Shown here: positions 25,731 to 34,715 of the stretch, one piece after another
How the letters are laid out: every line of letters begins with the position of its first letter
Position numbering within the stretch: position 1 is the first letter of the stretch
Assembly (NCBI RefSeq): GCF_014202995.1
Contig: NZ_JACHIA010000015.1
Coordinates: 88,719 to 152,718 of the forward strand
Direction of reading: 5' to 3'
Source: Longimicrobium terrae
GTDB lineage: Bacteria > Gemmatimonadota > Gemmatimonadetes > Longimicrobiales > Longimicrobiaceae
Length of the DNA: 64,000 nt
Program-made: the position numbers and the translations under genes
Notes under the pieces: model-generated
The model's input: the letters and a program-made list of their open reading frames with translations, nothing else
Database searches by the model: none
Told to the model about the DNA's origin: nothing

Positions 25731-27184
25731 TCCGTCCCGTCCGTAACAGATCTCCGCGCGGCCAGCGGCAGCCGCAGTACCGCGCGCACCCCGCCCAGCG
25801 CGGCCGTGCCGATGGCCACCTCGCCCCCGTGCTCCTCCGCGATCCCGGCGCTGATCGCCAGCCCCAGCCCGCTTCCTTCGCCCACGTCGCGCGTGGTGAA
25901 GAACGGCTCGAACACGCGGGCGCGGTCTTCCGGCGCGATCCCCGGCCCCGAATCCTCTACCGCCACCGTGATTCCACCATTTTCCGCGCGCAGTTCGATG
26001 CGGATCTGCCGCGGGCCGGGGTGCGTGCGCAGCGCCTGCACCGCGTTCAGGACGATGCAGTACAGCGCATGCCGCAGCAGCCGTGCATCGCCCGTGACCG
26101 GAACGGGATGGTCCGGCGCGTCGACGGAGAGGCGGATGTCCGCACGTTCGGCGTCGCCTTCCAGCAGGCCGGCGGTTTCCGAAACGATGGCGCGCATGTC
26201 CAGCGGGTCGCGGCCGGCGCCGTGCCGCCGCGCCACGTGCACCAGGTCGCGCACCAGCGCGCTGATGCGCTCCACCTCGCGCCCGATCGCTTCCGCGTGG
26301 CGGCGGGCTTCCGGGTCCGCGCCGGGCAGCGACTGGATGGCGTCCGCGCGCACGCTGATCACCCCCAGCGGCGAGCCCAGCTCGTGCGCCACGCCGCCGG
26401 TGAGCCGGCCGAGCGCGGCGAACAGTTCGGCGTGCCGCAGCCGCCGCTCCAGCGCGATCCGTTCTTCCGTTTCGCGCGCCAGCACGTGCTGCTTGGCATC
26501 CAGCCGCTCCACCATGCCGTTGAAGGCGCGCGCCAGCTTCTGCAGCTCGTGCGCGGCGCGGGGAACGCGCATGGGCTGCGGCTCGTCGGGGCCGCCGAAG
26601 CGGTGCACGCCCTCCAGGATCTCCAAAAGCGGCCGGGTGAGCCACAGCCGCACGATGATGAGGATGGCCAGCGAGCCCACCACGGCCAGCGCCACGCTGG
26701 TGAGCAGAATGCTCCGCCGTGATTCGGCGATGTCGCGGTCCATCACCGTCGTGCGCCGCGCCACCACCAGCGCCTCCGCCGGCTCCTGCAGCGGCAGCAC
26801 GATGAGCCGCACGCGCCCTCCGCAGTTGCTCCAGCCGTGGCGTTCCGGGACAGGGCCGGGGCGGGCGATGATGGTGTCCAGGCACGCCATCCGCGCGCGC
26901 GGCCCGCCGGCCATCACCGCGCCCGTCGTGTCGAGCACGGCGCTGATGGCGGTTTCCGGGTCGCCCAGAATGCGGCCCAGCACGCGGTCCAGCGGGGCGC
27001 GCTGGCCGTTGCGGATGGCGCTGTTGGCCACGATCTGCATGGCGTGCGCGAGCGTTTCGGTTTCGCGCACGAGCGCGTTGCCAATGATCCGTTCACGCTG
27101 CCGGATGATGGTGAAACCGTAGATGGTCATCACCAGCGCGACGGCGGCGCTGCTGGCCAGAACCAGTCGATGTGCAAGTCGCAT
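25727..27184 (-). CDS. Sensor histidine kinase (NtrB-like, HAMP-containing)
   Basis: A 485-residue kinase with an N-terminal helix (7-27), a periplasmic sensor of about 140 residues, a second helix (about 160-182), a HAMP segment, and a HisKA domain with phosphoacceptor His in GGVAHELGSPLGVI. The ATPase domain has ALYCIVLNAVQAL (N-box), VEDSGPGIAPE (G1) and GEGSGLGLAI (G2). The HELGSPL variant of the H-box is common in NtrB-type partners of sigma-54 regulators. The ligand is unknown. Confidence 0.92.
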   Translation of the reverse strand: MRLAHRLVLASSAAVALVMTIYGFTIIRQRERIIGNALVRETETLAHAMQIVANSAIRNGQRAPLDRVLGRILGDPETAISAVLDTTGAVMAGGPRARMACLDTIIARPGPVPERHGWSNCGGRVRLIVLPLQEPAEALVVARRTTVMDRDIAESRRSILLTSVALAVVGSLAILIIVRLWLTRPLLEILEGVHRFGGPDEPQPMRVPRAAHELQKLARAFNGMVERLDAKQHVLARETEERIALERRLRHAELFAALGRLTGGVAHELGSPLGVISVRADAIQSLPGADPEARRHAEAIGREVERISALVRDLVHVARRHGAGRDPLDMRAIVSETAGLLEGDAERADIRLSVDAPDHPVPVTGDARLLRHALYCIVLNAVQALRTHPGPRQIRIELRAENGGITVAVEDSGPGIAPEDRARVFEPFFTTRDVGEGSGLGLAISAGIAEEHGGEVAIGTAALGGVRAVLRLPLAARRSVTDGTE

Positions 27185-27257
27185 GGTCCTGATCTACCTG
27201 CGCCGCACCCCGTGACGCAACCCGCGCCCTGCTGTCGTGCGGGCGCCGGGCTCTGCT

Positions 27258-27478
27258 GAACTGCCGTTTCGCACGGAGTACACGGAGGATGCACGGAGGG
27301 CACGGAGGAAGAGCAACCGATCTGATCACGCAGAGCAGCAGAGCAGCAGAGGAAGAGCAAAGACGACCATTTTTTCTGCTGTTCTCTGCTTCTCTGCTGC
27401 TCTGCGTGAGATTGTCGTACTCAGTTCCTCCGTGCCCTCCGTGCATCCTCCGTGACCTCCGTGTGAAACGGCAGTTCC
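27258..27478. repeat. Long imperfect inverted repeat (MITE- or REP-like)
   Basis: The outer arms GAACTGCCGTTTC and GAAACGGCAGTTC are followed inward on both sides by ACGGAGG-rich tracts and then by GCAGAGCAGCAGAG against CTCTGCTGCTCTGCGTGA, with a short central loop near an AT-rich TTTTTTCTG. The whole 220-base unit can fold on itself. No coding sequence is present. It resembles a non-autonomous mobile or palindromic intergenic element. Confidence 0.7.
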
Positions 27479-28015
27479 CTTCAGCGGCCCGGGACCATGC
27501 ACGCACGAGGCCTGACGAAACGGTATCACCCGCCATCCACTGAGTCGAATGTGCCACCGTGTCACAGGACGCGGCAACAAGGCGCAGGTAACGATCCCGA
27601 CTCCGGCGCGCGATCCGTCCGCGCGACCCTGAATCCAGCCAAATGGAAGGAAAGCTGACGAAATCATCCGAAGTGCGCCGATGCGGATCCGCAGAAGAAA
27701 GATGAGTTGCAAGATGTATCAGCTGCAAGCTGCTGGGGCAGGCTGACACAGGTGTGACGGAATGGCACAGCGTGGGCGCTGGGTCATGGGCTTGAACAGG
27801 CGTTTACCTAGCATCCAAGCCAATTTCTGGTGTGGGATCGCGGGGCGCGGCGCGTGCCTTGGAGTTGGGCTCAGGCCGCGATCTCCGGCCCGTCGTTCCT
27901 TCCGCGCCAGTGGAGGAGCACGGATCGCCGCGGCACCGACGAGCGACGCCGTTCGCGAATCCATCCGCGCGGTCCCGCTCGTCCGCGGACTGCTGCCTTT
28001 CATCGCCCCGTGCCG
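27479..28015. other. Gene-free stretch before the glycosyltransferase
   Basis: Lies between the long inverted repeat and the glycosyltransferase ATG. No convincing gene, tRNA or hairpin was seen. It presumably holds the glycosyltransferase promoter. Confidence 0.4.
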
Positions 28016-29218
28016 ATGTCGTCTGTTTCCGCCCCTCGCCCCGTCCGCCGCGCGCTGCGCCCGGCCCCGGACTGGAGCGGCCGTGTGGTGCTGTACCACA
28101 ACGTGGTCGCACCGTACCGCCACGCGCTGTTTCAGGAACTCGCCCGGCGGATGGCGCTGGACGTGTGGTTCTCCGTCCGCACCACCCGTGACCGCAAGTG
28201 GTCCACTCGGGTGCCCGCGGGCTACGACCACCGCTTTCTGGATGGATGGTCCGTGTACGGTTTCAACCGGCCGCTCATCTTCTGCCCCGGCCTCATCCGC
28301 GACCTGCGGCGCGCGCGGCCGCAGGCGGTGATCGCCGTGCTGACCCGCTCCAACGCGGTGGACGTGCTGCGCATCTGCCGCTGGGGACGCCGGGCGGGGG
28401 TGCCGGTGGTGCTGTGGATCGGCGCCGTGGAGCCCGATCCCGCGTTCACCACCGACGTGCCGCGCGCGCTGGACCGCCTGTTCGAGCGCTACTACCGCAA
28501 GGCGATCCGCGAGGCCACGGGATACGTCTACTATTCCGAACTCAGCCGCCGCTGGGCGGAGCGGCGCGGCGCCCGCGGGCCCGGCACGTCGGGCACGCAG
28601 GTGCTGCCGCCCGCGCCCGTGCCGCCGCGGCTGGAGGCGCACCACGGCCGCGACGACCTGGTCATGCTCTACGTGGGCAAGCTGGAGCACCGCAAGGGCG
28701 TGGATCTGCTCATCCGTGCCGCGGCGGATCTGGAGCCGGAGGTGCGCCGCCGGCTGCTGGTGCGCATCGCGGGCGAGGGACCCATGGCCGCGATGCTGCC
28801 GGAACTGACGGAGGCGGGGATCCGCTACGAGTTCCTGGGCCACACCGACCGCGACGAGTTGTGGAAGGTGTACCGCGACGCGGACCTCACCGTGCTCGCC
28901 AGCCGCCACGATCCGTGGGCCAACATTCTCAACGAGTCGATGTCGATGGGGACGCCGGTGCTGATCTCGCGGCAGGCGGGCGGCGCGGAGCTTGGCGGGC
29001 GCGCGGGATGGGTGTGCGACCTGCGCGATCCCGCGTCGCTGCCGCGCGAACTGGCCCGCGCGCTGGCCGAGTGCCGCGACAGCGGCCGCCGCCGGGACGC
29101 CGTGCGCGCCGAGCGCGAGTACCGCCCCGACACCAGCGCCGACCGCATCGCCACCCTCATGCGGCAGCTGGTGGACGGCCCCGCCGTGCCCGAACGCCTC
29201 CTTTCGCGCACCGGCTGA
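28016..29218 (+). CDS. Glycosyltransferase family 4 protein
   Basis: A 400-residue GT-B glycosyltransferase. The N-terminal acceptor domain begins VVLYHNVVAPYRHALFQELARRM, and the C-terminal donor domain has LMLYVGKLEHRKGVDLLIRAA, VLASRHDPWANILNESMSMGTPV (the E-x7-E nucleotide-sugar site) and RQAGGAELGG. GT4 enzymes are retaining and act in capsule, lipopolysaccharide or glycolipid synthesis at the cytoplasmic face. It stands alone, outside a polysaccharide cluster, so its substrate cannot be inferred. The ATG at 28016 gives a normal N-terminus; upstream frame is open but unlike protein. Confidence 0.9.
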   Translation: MSSVSAPRPVRRALRPAPDWSGRVVLYHNVVAPYRHALFQELARRMALDVWFSVRTTRDRKWSTRVPAGYDHRFLDGWSVYGFNRPLIFCPGLIRDLRRARPQAVIAVLTRSNAVDVLRICRWGRRAGVPVVLWIGAVEPDPAFTTDVPRALDRLFERYYRKAIREATGYVYYSELSRRWAERRGARGPGTSGTQVLPPAPVPPRLEAHHGRDDLVMLYVGKLEHRKGVDLLIRAAADLEPEVRRRLLVRIAGEGPMAAMLPELTEAGIRYEFLGHTDRDELWKVYRDADLTVLASRHDPWANILNESMSMGTPVLISRQAGGAELGGRAGWVCDLRDPASLPRELARALAECRDSGRRRDAVRAEREYRPDTSADRIATLMRQLVDGPAVPERLLSRTG

Positions 29219-29391
29219 ACCGGTCCGGCGACGAGGCCATGGATCTGGTGTGAGGTCTCCCCTCTCCGCGCTTCTGCTTGGGCCGGGAGGGGAGCGGGGA
29301 GGGGCCTCCCGGTCCGGCGATGCACCGAACCGGTCGGCTCGGCGGATATCCTGCGCTGAAGCAGTCGGACGAGGTCCGCCCGATGAACGAA

Positions 29392-29429
29392 AAAGAGAGG
29401 GCGCGGAGACCACTCCGCGCCCTCTCTTT
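29392..29429. terminator. Bidirectional terminator between convergent genes
   Basis: Perfect 17-base arms AAAGAGAGGGCGCGGAG / CTCCGCGCCCTCTCTTT around a 4-base loop, with A and T runs at the two ends. It serves the glycosyltransferase on the plus strand and the alcohol dehydrogenase on the minus strand. Confidence 0.85.
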
Positions 29430-29448
29430 CATCATCCGCGTGGCGGAA

Positions 29449-30621
29449 TCAGGGGGTCAGCACCACCTTGATGCAGCCGTCCTTCTTGTCGCGGAAGGTC
29501 TTGTACAGCTCCGGCGCGTCGTCCAGCTTGGCCCGGTGCGTGATGATGAACGACGGATCGATCTCGCCCGACTCGATCTTGTCCAGCAGCAGCTGGGTGT
29601 AGCGCTGCACGTGGGTCTGGCCGGTCTTGATGGTCAGTCCCTTGTTCATCGCCGCGCCGAACGGGAACTTGTCGATCATCCCCACGTAGACGCCGGGAAT
29701 GGACACGGTTCCGCCCGTGCGGCAGCAGAGGATGCTTTCGCGCAGCACGTGCGCGCGGTCCGTCCCCAGCTTGAGCGTCTTCTTGGCCTTGTCCAGCACG
29801 GCGTCGATGGAGCCGTGCGAGTGCGCCTCGGTGCCTACCGCGTCGATGCAGCGGTCCGGGCCGCGCCCGCCCGTCATCTCGTCCAGGCGCTCCTTGACGT
29901 GCTCTTCGTCAAAGTTGATGGTCTCCGCGCGCCCGGCGCTGGCGGCAAGGGCAAGCCGCTCCGGCACCCGGTCAATGACGATCACCCGGCCGGCGCCCAT
30001 CATCCACGCGCTCTGAATGGTCATCTGCCCCACGGGGCCCGCGCCCCAGATGGCCACGGTGTCGCCCGGCTCGATCCCCGCGTTTTCCGCCGCCATCCAC
30101 CCCGTGGGAAAGATGTCGGACAGGAAGAGGACCTTTTCATCCGCCAGGTCGCTTTCCACCTTCTGCGGGCCGACGTCGGCGTACGGCACGCGCATGTACT
30201 CCGCCTGCCCGCCCCAGAATCCGCCCAGCATGTGGCTGAAACCGAACGCGCCCGCCGCGCGGTGACCCACGGCCTTTTCCATCATTTCGCCGTTGGGATT
30301 GCTGCGCTCGCACGCGGCAAACAGCCCCTTCTGGCAGAAGAAGCACTCTCCGCAGGCAATGATGAAGGGCACCACCACGCGGTCGCCCTTCTTGAGGTTC
30401 TTGACCCCGCTGCCCACCTCTTCCACGATGCCCATGGGCTCGTGGCCAAGCACGTCGCCGGGCACCAGCGTGGGCTGGTAGCCGTCCAGCAGGTGCAGGT
30501 CCGATCCGCAGATGGCGGTGGCCGTGATCCGCACGATGACGTCGGTGGAATCCTTGAGCTCGGGATCGGCGACGTTGTCGATGCGGACGTCGTCCTTGCC
30601 GTGCCAGACCAGTGCTTTCAT
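29449..30621 (-). CDS. Zinc-dependent alcohol dehydrogenase, formaldehyde-dehydrogenase-like
   Basis: A 390-residue medium-chain dehydrogenase. Catalytic zinc ligands appear in ICGSDLH and LGHEPMG, a structural zinc site in the four-Cys run [15 protein letters not shown], and the NAD site in [11 protein letters not shown]. The insertion around [18 protein letters not shown] and the overall length match the glutathione-independent formaldehyde dehydrogenase group. Substrate is probably formaldehyde or another small aldehyde/alcohol. GGAGAAG before the ATG is a good ribosome site. Confidence 0.92.
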   Translation of the reverse strand: MKALVWHGKDDVRIDNVADPELKDSTDVIVRITATAICGSDLHLLDGYQPTLVPGDVLGHEPMGIVEEVGSGVKNLKKGDRVVVPFIIACGECFFCQKGLFAACERSNPNGEMMEKAVGHRAAGAFGFSHMLGGFWGGQAEYMRVPYADVGPQKVESDLADEKVLFLSDIFPTGWMAAENAGIEPGDTVAIWGAGPVGQMTIQSAWMMGAGRVIVIDRVPERLALAASAGRAETINFDEEHVKERLDEMTGGRGPDRCIDAVGTEAHSHGSIDAVLDKAKKTLKLGTDRAHVLRESILCCRTGGTVSIPGVYVGMIDKFPFGAAMNKGLTIKTGQTHVQRYTQLLLDKIESGEIDPSFIITHRAKLDDAPELYKTFRDKKDGCIKVVLTP

Positions 30622-30849
30622 GTGCTTCTCCCCGTAGAATTTCCCCACCCATCCCGATCGGTGCGCAAGCTTTGCACCATGTGGGCCGCGATTCCGTAAA
30701 AGCTGCCCGCCACGTGCCCCGAGCCCGCGCCTGGAAGCCCGTTCTTGTCATGCTCCTGGCGCGATCTGGAACTTCCCGCGTCCGGTGCCCGCGGTCGCTG
30801 CAGGTTCGGTGGATGACGAGAAACAGCATCTTCGATCGATGTGATTCGG

Positions 30850-30886
30850 TGGTGTAGAGAACGCCGCACCGGCTCCGACTACACCA
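30850..30886. promoter_or_regulatory. Inverted repeat upstream of the YCII-ECF42 operon
   Basis: Perfect eight-base arms TGGTGTAG / CTACACCA separated by 21 bases, 69 bases before the first YCII gene. It may be an operator or a transcript hairpin; the function is not known. The rest of 30622-30954 shows no gene. Confidence 0.35.
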
Positions 30887-30954
30887 TGCAGGCGCCGATG
30901 ACGGCCGCCGCGCATGCCCGCCCCGGGCTCCCGATCCGCCACAGGAGACGATCC

Positions 30955-31353
30955 ATGAAGTTCATGCTGATGATGAACACGCCCGCCTCGTCCGGCGCGG
31001 TGGACTACAAGGTCAACCAGTGGTCGCCGGACGACTTCAAGGCGCACATCGCGTTCATGCACCAGTTCAACGCGGAGCTTGCCGCGGCCGGCGAACTGGT
31101 GGACGCGCAGGGGCTTACACCGCCCAGCGAGGCCCGTCTGGTACGCGCCGGCACCGACGGCGCCCCGGTGACGGACGGCCCGTTCCCGGAGAGCAAGGAG
31201 TTCCTTGCGGGGTTCTGGATCGTGCAGGTCGCCAGCGCCGAGCGCGCGTACGAACTCGCCGCCCGCGCCTCCGCCGCGCCCGGCCCCGGCGGCGCGCCCA
31301 TGAACATGGCAATCGAGGTGCGCCAGGTGGGCGAGGCGCCTTCCACCGACTGA
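30955..31353 (+). CDS. YCII/DGPF domain protein 1
   Basis: A 132-residue dimeric alpha-beta barrel protein of the YciI-like family. The family's DGPF motif is at 74-77 (VTDGPFPESKEFLAGFW), and the N-terminus KFMLMMNTP is typical. AGGAGA precedes the ATG. DGPF proteins occur beside ECF42 sigma factors across Actinobacteria, Proteobacteria and others, and the third gene of this operon is such a sigma factor. Their chemistry is not established; binding of a small signal is a hypothesis. Confidence 0.92.
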   Translation: MKFMLMMNTPASSGAVDYKVNQWSPDDFKAHIAFMHQFNAELAAAGELVDAQGLTPPSEARLVRAGTDGAPVTDGPFPESKEFLAGFWIVQVASAERAYELAARASAAPGPGGAPMNMAIEVRQVGEAPSTD

Positions 31354-31482
31354 CCCGCCGACCGGTCCCGCGCATCCGTTGCGCGGGGCTGGCGTCATCC
31401 GGCAGGGGACAGCCCGCCGCCGCCCACGCATGACGAGGCTCACGCGTGGCGGCAAAGGCGAACGAACGCCATCCAACGGGAG

Positions 31483-31887
31483 ATGAGCGGCATGCGGTAT
31501 CTGCTGATGATGAACACGCCGCGCGGTGACGGCGAATGGCAGCACAAGCAGTGGGCGCCGGAAGACTGGGACGCGCACATGGACTACTGGCGCGCGCTGA
31601 ACGCGGACCTCGCCGCGGCGGGCGAACTGGTGGCCATCCACGCGCTCGCCGAGCCGGGCAAGGCGCGCCTGGTCCGCGCCGGGCCAGACGGCACGCCGGT
31701 GACAGACGGTCCGTTCCCGGAAACCAAGGAGTTCCTGGCCGGCTTCTGGGTGGTGGACGTGGACGGGCCGGAGCGCGCGTACCAGATCGCCGCGCGCGCC
31801 TCCATGGTGCCCGGCCCAGGCGGCGCGCCCCTGCACATGCCCATCGAGGTGCGCCAGGTGATGGGCGCCCCGCCGTCGGACGCGTGA
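31483..31887 (+). CDS. YCII/DGPF domain protein 2
   Basis: A 134-residue paralog of the gene at 30955, with the same layout (YLLMMNTPRGDGEW, VTDGPFPETKEFLAGFWVVD). GGGAG lies before the ATG. Its stop overlaps the sigma-factor GTG start (GTGA), so the two are translationally coupled. The duplication suggests the two YCII proteins may form a hetero-oligomer or divide substrates; that is inference. Confidence 0.92.
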   Translation: MSGMRYLLMMNTPRGDGEWQHKQWAPEDWDAHMDYWRALNADLAAAGELVAIHALAEPGKARLVRAGPDGTPVTDGPFPETKEFLAGFWVVDVDGPERAYQIAARASMVPGPGGAPLHMPIEVRQVMGAPPSDA

Positions 31888-33146
31888 CGGCGAACGCGCT
31901 GGCTCCATCCGTCGAGCACCTGCTACGCGATCTGGCGCCGCAGGTGCTGGGCGCGGTGGCGCGCAGGCACGGCGACTTCGCGGCCGCGGAGGATGCCGTC
32001 CAGGAGGCGCTGATCGCCGCGGCGGTGCAATGGCCGTCCGGCGGGGTGCCCGCCAACCCGCGCGGCTGGCTGTATCACGTGGCGCTGCGCAAGATCACCG
32101 ATCATCTGCGCAGCGAAATGGCGCGCCGCCGCCGCGAGGACGCGGTCGCGAGCGAGGTGTGGGCGGAGTGGGCCTTCGTGCCGCCCCCGGACGCGGAAGT
32201 CGCTGTGGATGCGGATGATACGCTCACGCTGCTGTTCATGTGCTGCCATCCCGCGCTCACGCCGGCCTCCGCCATCGCCCTCACCCTTCGCGCCGTGGGC
32301 GGGCTGGCGACGGCGCAGATCGCCCGCGCGTTCTTGGTCCCGGAGGCGACGATGGCGCAGCGGATCAGCCGCGCCAAGCAGAGCATCAAGTCGTCCGGCG
32401 TGCCGTTCAGCATGCCTTCCGATGGCGAGCGCGCGGCGCGGCTGGGGGCGGTGCTGCACGTGCTGTATCTGATTTTCAATGAAGGATATGCGAGCAGCGG
32501 CGGGGCGCGGCTCCAGCGCACGGATCTGAGCGGCGAGGCCATCCGTCTCGCGCGCGGCCTGCACGCGCTGCTGCCGGGCGACGGCGAAGTGGCCGGCCTG
32601 CTCGCCCTCATGCTGCTGACGGACGCGCGGCGGGAGGCGCGCACGGGTCCGAACGGCGAACTGATTCCGCTGGATGAACAGGACCGCTCGCGGTGGGATG
32701 CGGGGCAGATTGTGGAAGGCGTGGCGCTGGTGTCCGGTGCGCTGGCCCGCGGCGCGGTGGGGCCGTATCAGATCCAGGCCGCCATCTCCGCGGTGCACGA
32801 CGAGGCGCCGAGCGCGGAGGACACGGACTGGGCGCAGATCCATGCGTTGTATGGATTGCTGGAGCGGATGTCGGACAATCCCATCGTGTCGCTGAACCGC
32901 GCAATCGCCGCGGCGATGGTGCAGGGGCCGCGCGCCGGCCTGGACCTGCTCGCCGCGCTGGACGATGATCCGCGATTGCGCGGGCACTATCGCCTGGACG
33001 CCGTGCGCGCGCACCTGCTGGAGCGCGCGGGCGATCCGGTTGGCGCCATCGAGCATTACCGCGCCGCCGCCGCGCGCACCGCCAGCATCCCCGAGCGCGA
33101 CTACCTCACCCTCAAAGCCGCCCGCCTCGCCGCGCCCGCGACCTGA
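31884..33146 (+). CDS. ECF42-type RNA polymerase sigma factor
   Basis: A 420-residue extracytoplasmic-function sigma factor. The sigma-2 region spans GDFAAAEDAVQEALIAAAVQWP to KITDHLRSE, and sigma-4 spans LTLRAVGGLATAQIARAFLVPEATMAQRISRAK. A 210-residue C-terminal extension (LYLIFNEGYASSGG, then helical repeats with NPIVSLNRAIAAAMV) replaces an anti-sigma factor; in ECF42 proteins this TPR-like extension controls activity. Genetic linkage to DGPF proteins is the hallmark of this group. No anti-sigma gene is present, as expected. Confidence 0.93.
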   Translation: MTANALAPSVEHLLRDLAPQVLGAVARRHGDFAAAEDAVQEALIAAAVQWPSGGVPANPRGWLYHVALRKITDHLRSEMARRRREDAVASEVWAEWAFVPPPDAEVAVDADDTLTLLFMCCHPALTPASAIALTLRAVGGLATAQIARAFLVPEATMAQRISRAKQSIKSSGVPFSMPSDGERAARLGAVLHVLYLIFNEGYASSGGARLQRTDLSGEAIRLARGLHALLPGDGEVAGLLALMLLTDARREARTGPNGELIPLDEQDRSRWDAGQIVEGVALVSGALARGAVGPYQIQAAISAVHDEAPSAEDTDWAQIHALYGLLERMSDNPIVSLNRAIAAAMVQGPRAGLDLLAALDDDPRLRGHYRLDAVRAHLLERAGDPVGAIEHYRAAAARTASIPERDYLTLKAARLAAPAT

Positions 33147-33265
33147 ACGCCGTCACCACCACGATGATCAGGGTGCGATTGACGGTTGTTCCGAGGCGAT
33201 CGAAGCCGCCGCGTGTGGCCGTAAGTGGATCAGCAGCAGCACAATCGGCCAAACCACCGCGAGGC

Positions 33266-33549
33266 GTCATCCTGAGCGTGCGCGGCTCCTTCCTCCATCC
33301 CGAGGCCAGGCGCGAGCGAAGGATCTACCATCAGCCGGTTCAACGTCGCGATACGCACGCCCGTTCTCGTGGGGAGAGCAGATCCTTCGTCGGCGCCACA
33401 GTTCGGCGCGCCTGAGACATCCGCCGGCGCCTCCTCAGGATGACATGTCGTTGCGGGGAGGCCAGTTACCACGCCCAGCCATGTCATCCTGAGTGAGCGT
33501 GCGCCGCTCTTTCCTCCGCGCCAGAGTCGGGCGCGAGCGAAGGATCTAC
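33266..33549. repeat. Three-copy repeat cluster ending in GAAGGATCTAC
   Basis: Direct copies at 33266-33328 and 33481-33549 share CATCCTGAG, GTGCGC, CTTCCTCC and GCGCGAGCGAAGGATCTAC. A copy in reverse orientation lies between them (33379-33447, GATCCTTCG to CTCAGGATGACATG). The cluster fills most of the 597-base gap 33147-33743, which has no supported gene. Such units are typical dispersed intergenic repeats. Confidence 0.75.
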
Positions 33550-33743
33550 TTTCCCGCCGAGCCAAGGTCGCGTAACACACGCCACTCTCACGCGGGAAGT
33601 CGATGTCCAGGATACGCGCGATCGCCTGATTGCGCATCGTATCATCAATCCTCTGGCGCAGCAGTCAGACCGGTCGGTATGTTGAGCGGCATGCCGGGCC
33701 GCGAGCGCGGCGGGCGTGATCACACCCAGACCTCCGGAGACGC

Positions 33744-34349
33744 ATGCGGCGAATCGTGATGTTCAACCAGGTGAGCGCGGAAGGCTTCTTCGCCTCGCCA
33801 GACGGCATGCTGGACTGGGTGGTGCCCGAGCCGCAGCTGGACGCGTCGGCCGCCGACAACCTCGCCGGAGCCGACGCCATAATCTTCGGGCGGCGCACGT
33901 ACGAGATGTTCGAAAGCTTCTGGCCCGGCGCCGCCAAGGACGCCCACGCCGCCGGCGCCGAAGACCCGCACGCGCCCGGCGAGCGCAGCCACGACATGAG
34001 CGCCATTGCCCGGTGGATCAACGAATCCGCCAAGCTGGTGTTCAGCACCACACGCACCGACTTCCCGTGGCAGAACTCGCGCGTTCTGCCGTCCTTTGAT
34101 CCGGCGGAGATCGAGGCGCTCAAAGCCGGACCCGGCAAGGACATCATGGTGTTCGGCAGCGGCAGCATCGTGGCGCGGCTCACGGAGCACGGCCTCATCG
34201 ACGAGTATCAGCTCATCGTACAGCCCGTGTTCCTGGGCGCCGGCCGTCCGCTCATCGAAGACGCCGCCCAGCGTCGCACGCTGCAACTGCTTGAGGCGAC
34301 GCCGTATCCGTCCGGCATCGTCCGGCTGCGGTACGCGCCCAAGGGCTGA
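33744..34349 (+). CDS. Dihydrofolate reductase family protein (RibD C-terminal fold)
   Basis: A 201-residue DHFR-fold reductase. RRIVMFNQVSAEGFFASPDG at the start, the NADPH-contact motif AIIFGRRTYEMFESFWPG, and MVFGSGSIVARLTEHGLIDEYQLIVQPVFLGAGRPLI are characteristic of the RibD_C/YwjB-like group rather than true folate reductases. The substrate is unknown. It is a single gene with a terminator hairpin after it. Confidence 0.9.
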   Translation: MRRIVMFNQVSAEGFFASPDGMLDWVVPEPQLDASAADNLAGADAIIFGRRTYEMFESFWPGAAKDAHAAGAEDPHAPGERSHDMSAIARWINESAKLVFSTTRTDFPWQNSRVLPSFDPAEIEALKAGPGKDIMVFGSGSIVARLTEHGLIDEYQLIVQPVFLGAGRPLIEDAAQRRTLQLLEATPYPSGIVRLRYAPKG

Positions 34350-34411
34350 GCTTCGAACGATCCAGATCGACCGGAATCCACCCCGCCCAATAGAGCAGGG
34401 ATGAACACAAG

Positions 34412-34446
34412 AGCGCGGCGGCCGATGGCCCCCGCGCTTCCGTTTT
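34412..34446 (+). terminator. Rho-independent terminator
   Basis: Stem AGCGCGG / CCGCGCT enclosing a GGCC / GGCC inner stem, followed by TCCGTTTTT. This is one of few hairpins here with a T run. The rest of 34350-34715 shows no gene. Confidence 0.75.
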
Positions 34447-34715
34447 TCATCCTCCGCGGCACTCCCGAAATCCCGCGCGGCGGCGTGAAAACAAACGGAC
34501 GCGCATCCGTCCTCACGCACTGACGCACCCCGCACTCACGCACTCCCATCCGTCCCATCACGCCAATCTTCTGCCCCGCCAAGGGGTTGCAGCGGAGCGC
34601 CCGCTTTCGTAAGTAGGGGGGTGTGATCCGTTTTTCGACTACCCGCAGGCCGGAGAAAGAATGCAGCAGAACCGCCAACCGAGATCCGTTTTCGTCTCCT
34701 TGACGGAGTACGCCC

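Noticed and set aside
27258..27478. CRISPR array in the repeat-rich stretch after the kinase gene
   Set aside because: The repeats are inverted, of variable spacing and lack unique spacers; a self-complementary element fits better.
33266..33549. CRISPR-like direct repeats after the ECF42 operon
   Set aside because: Only two direct copies and one inverted copy with long, irregular spacing; no cas genes.
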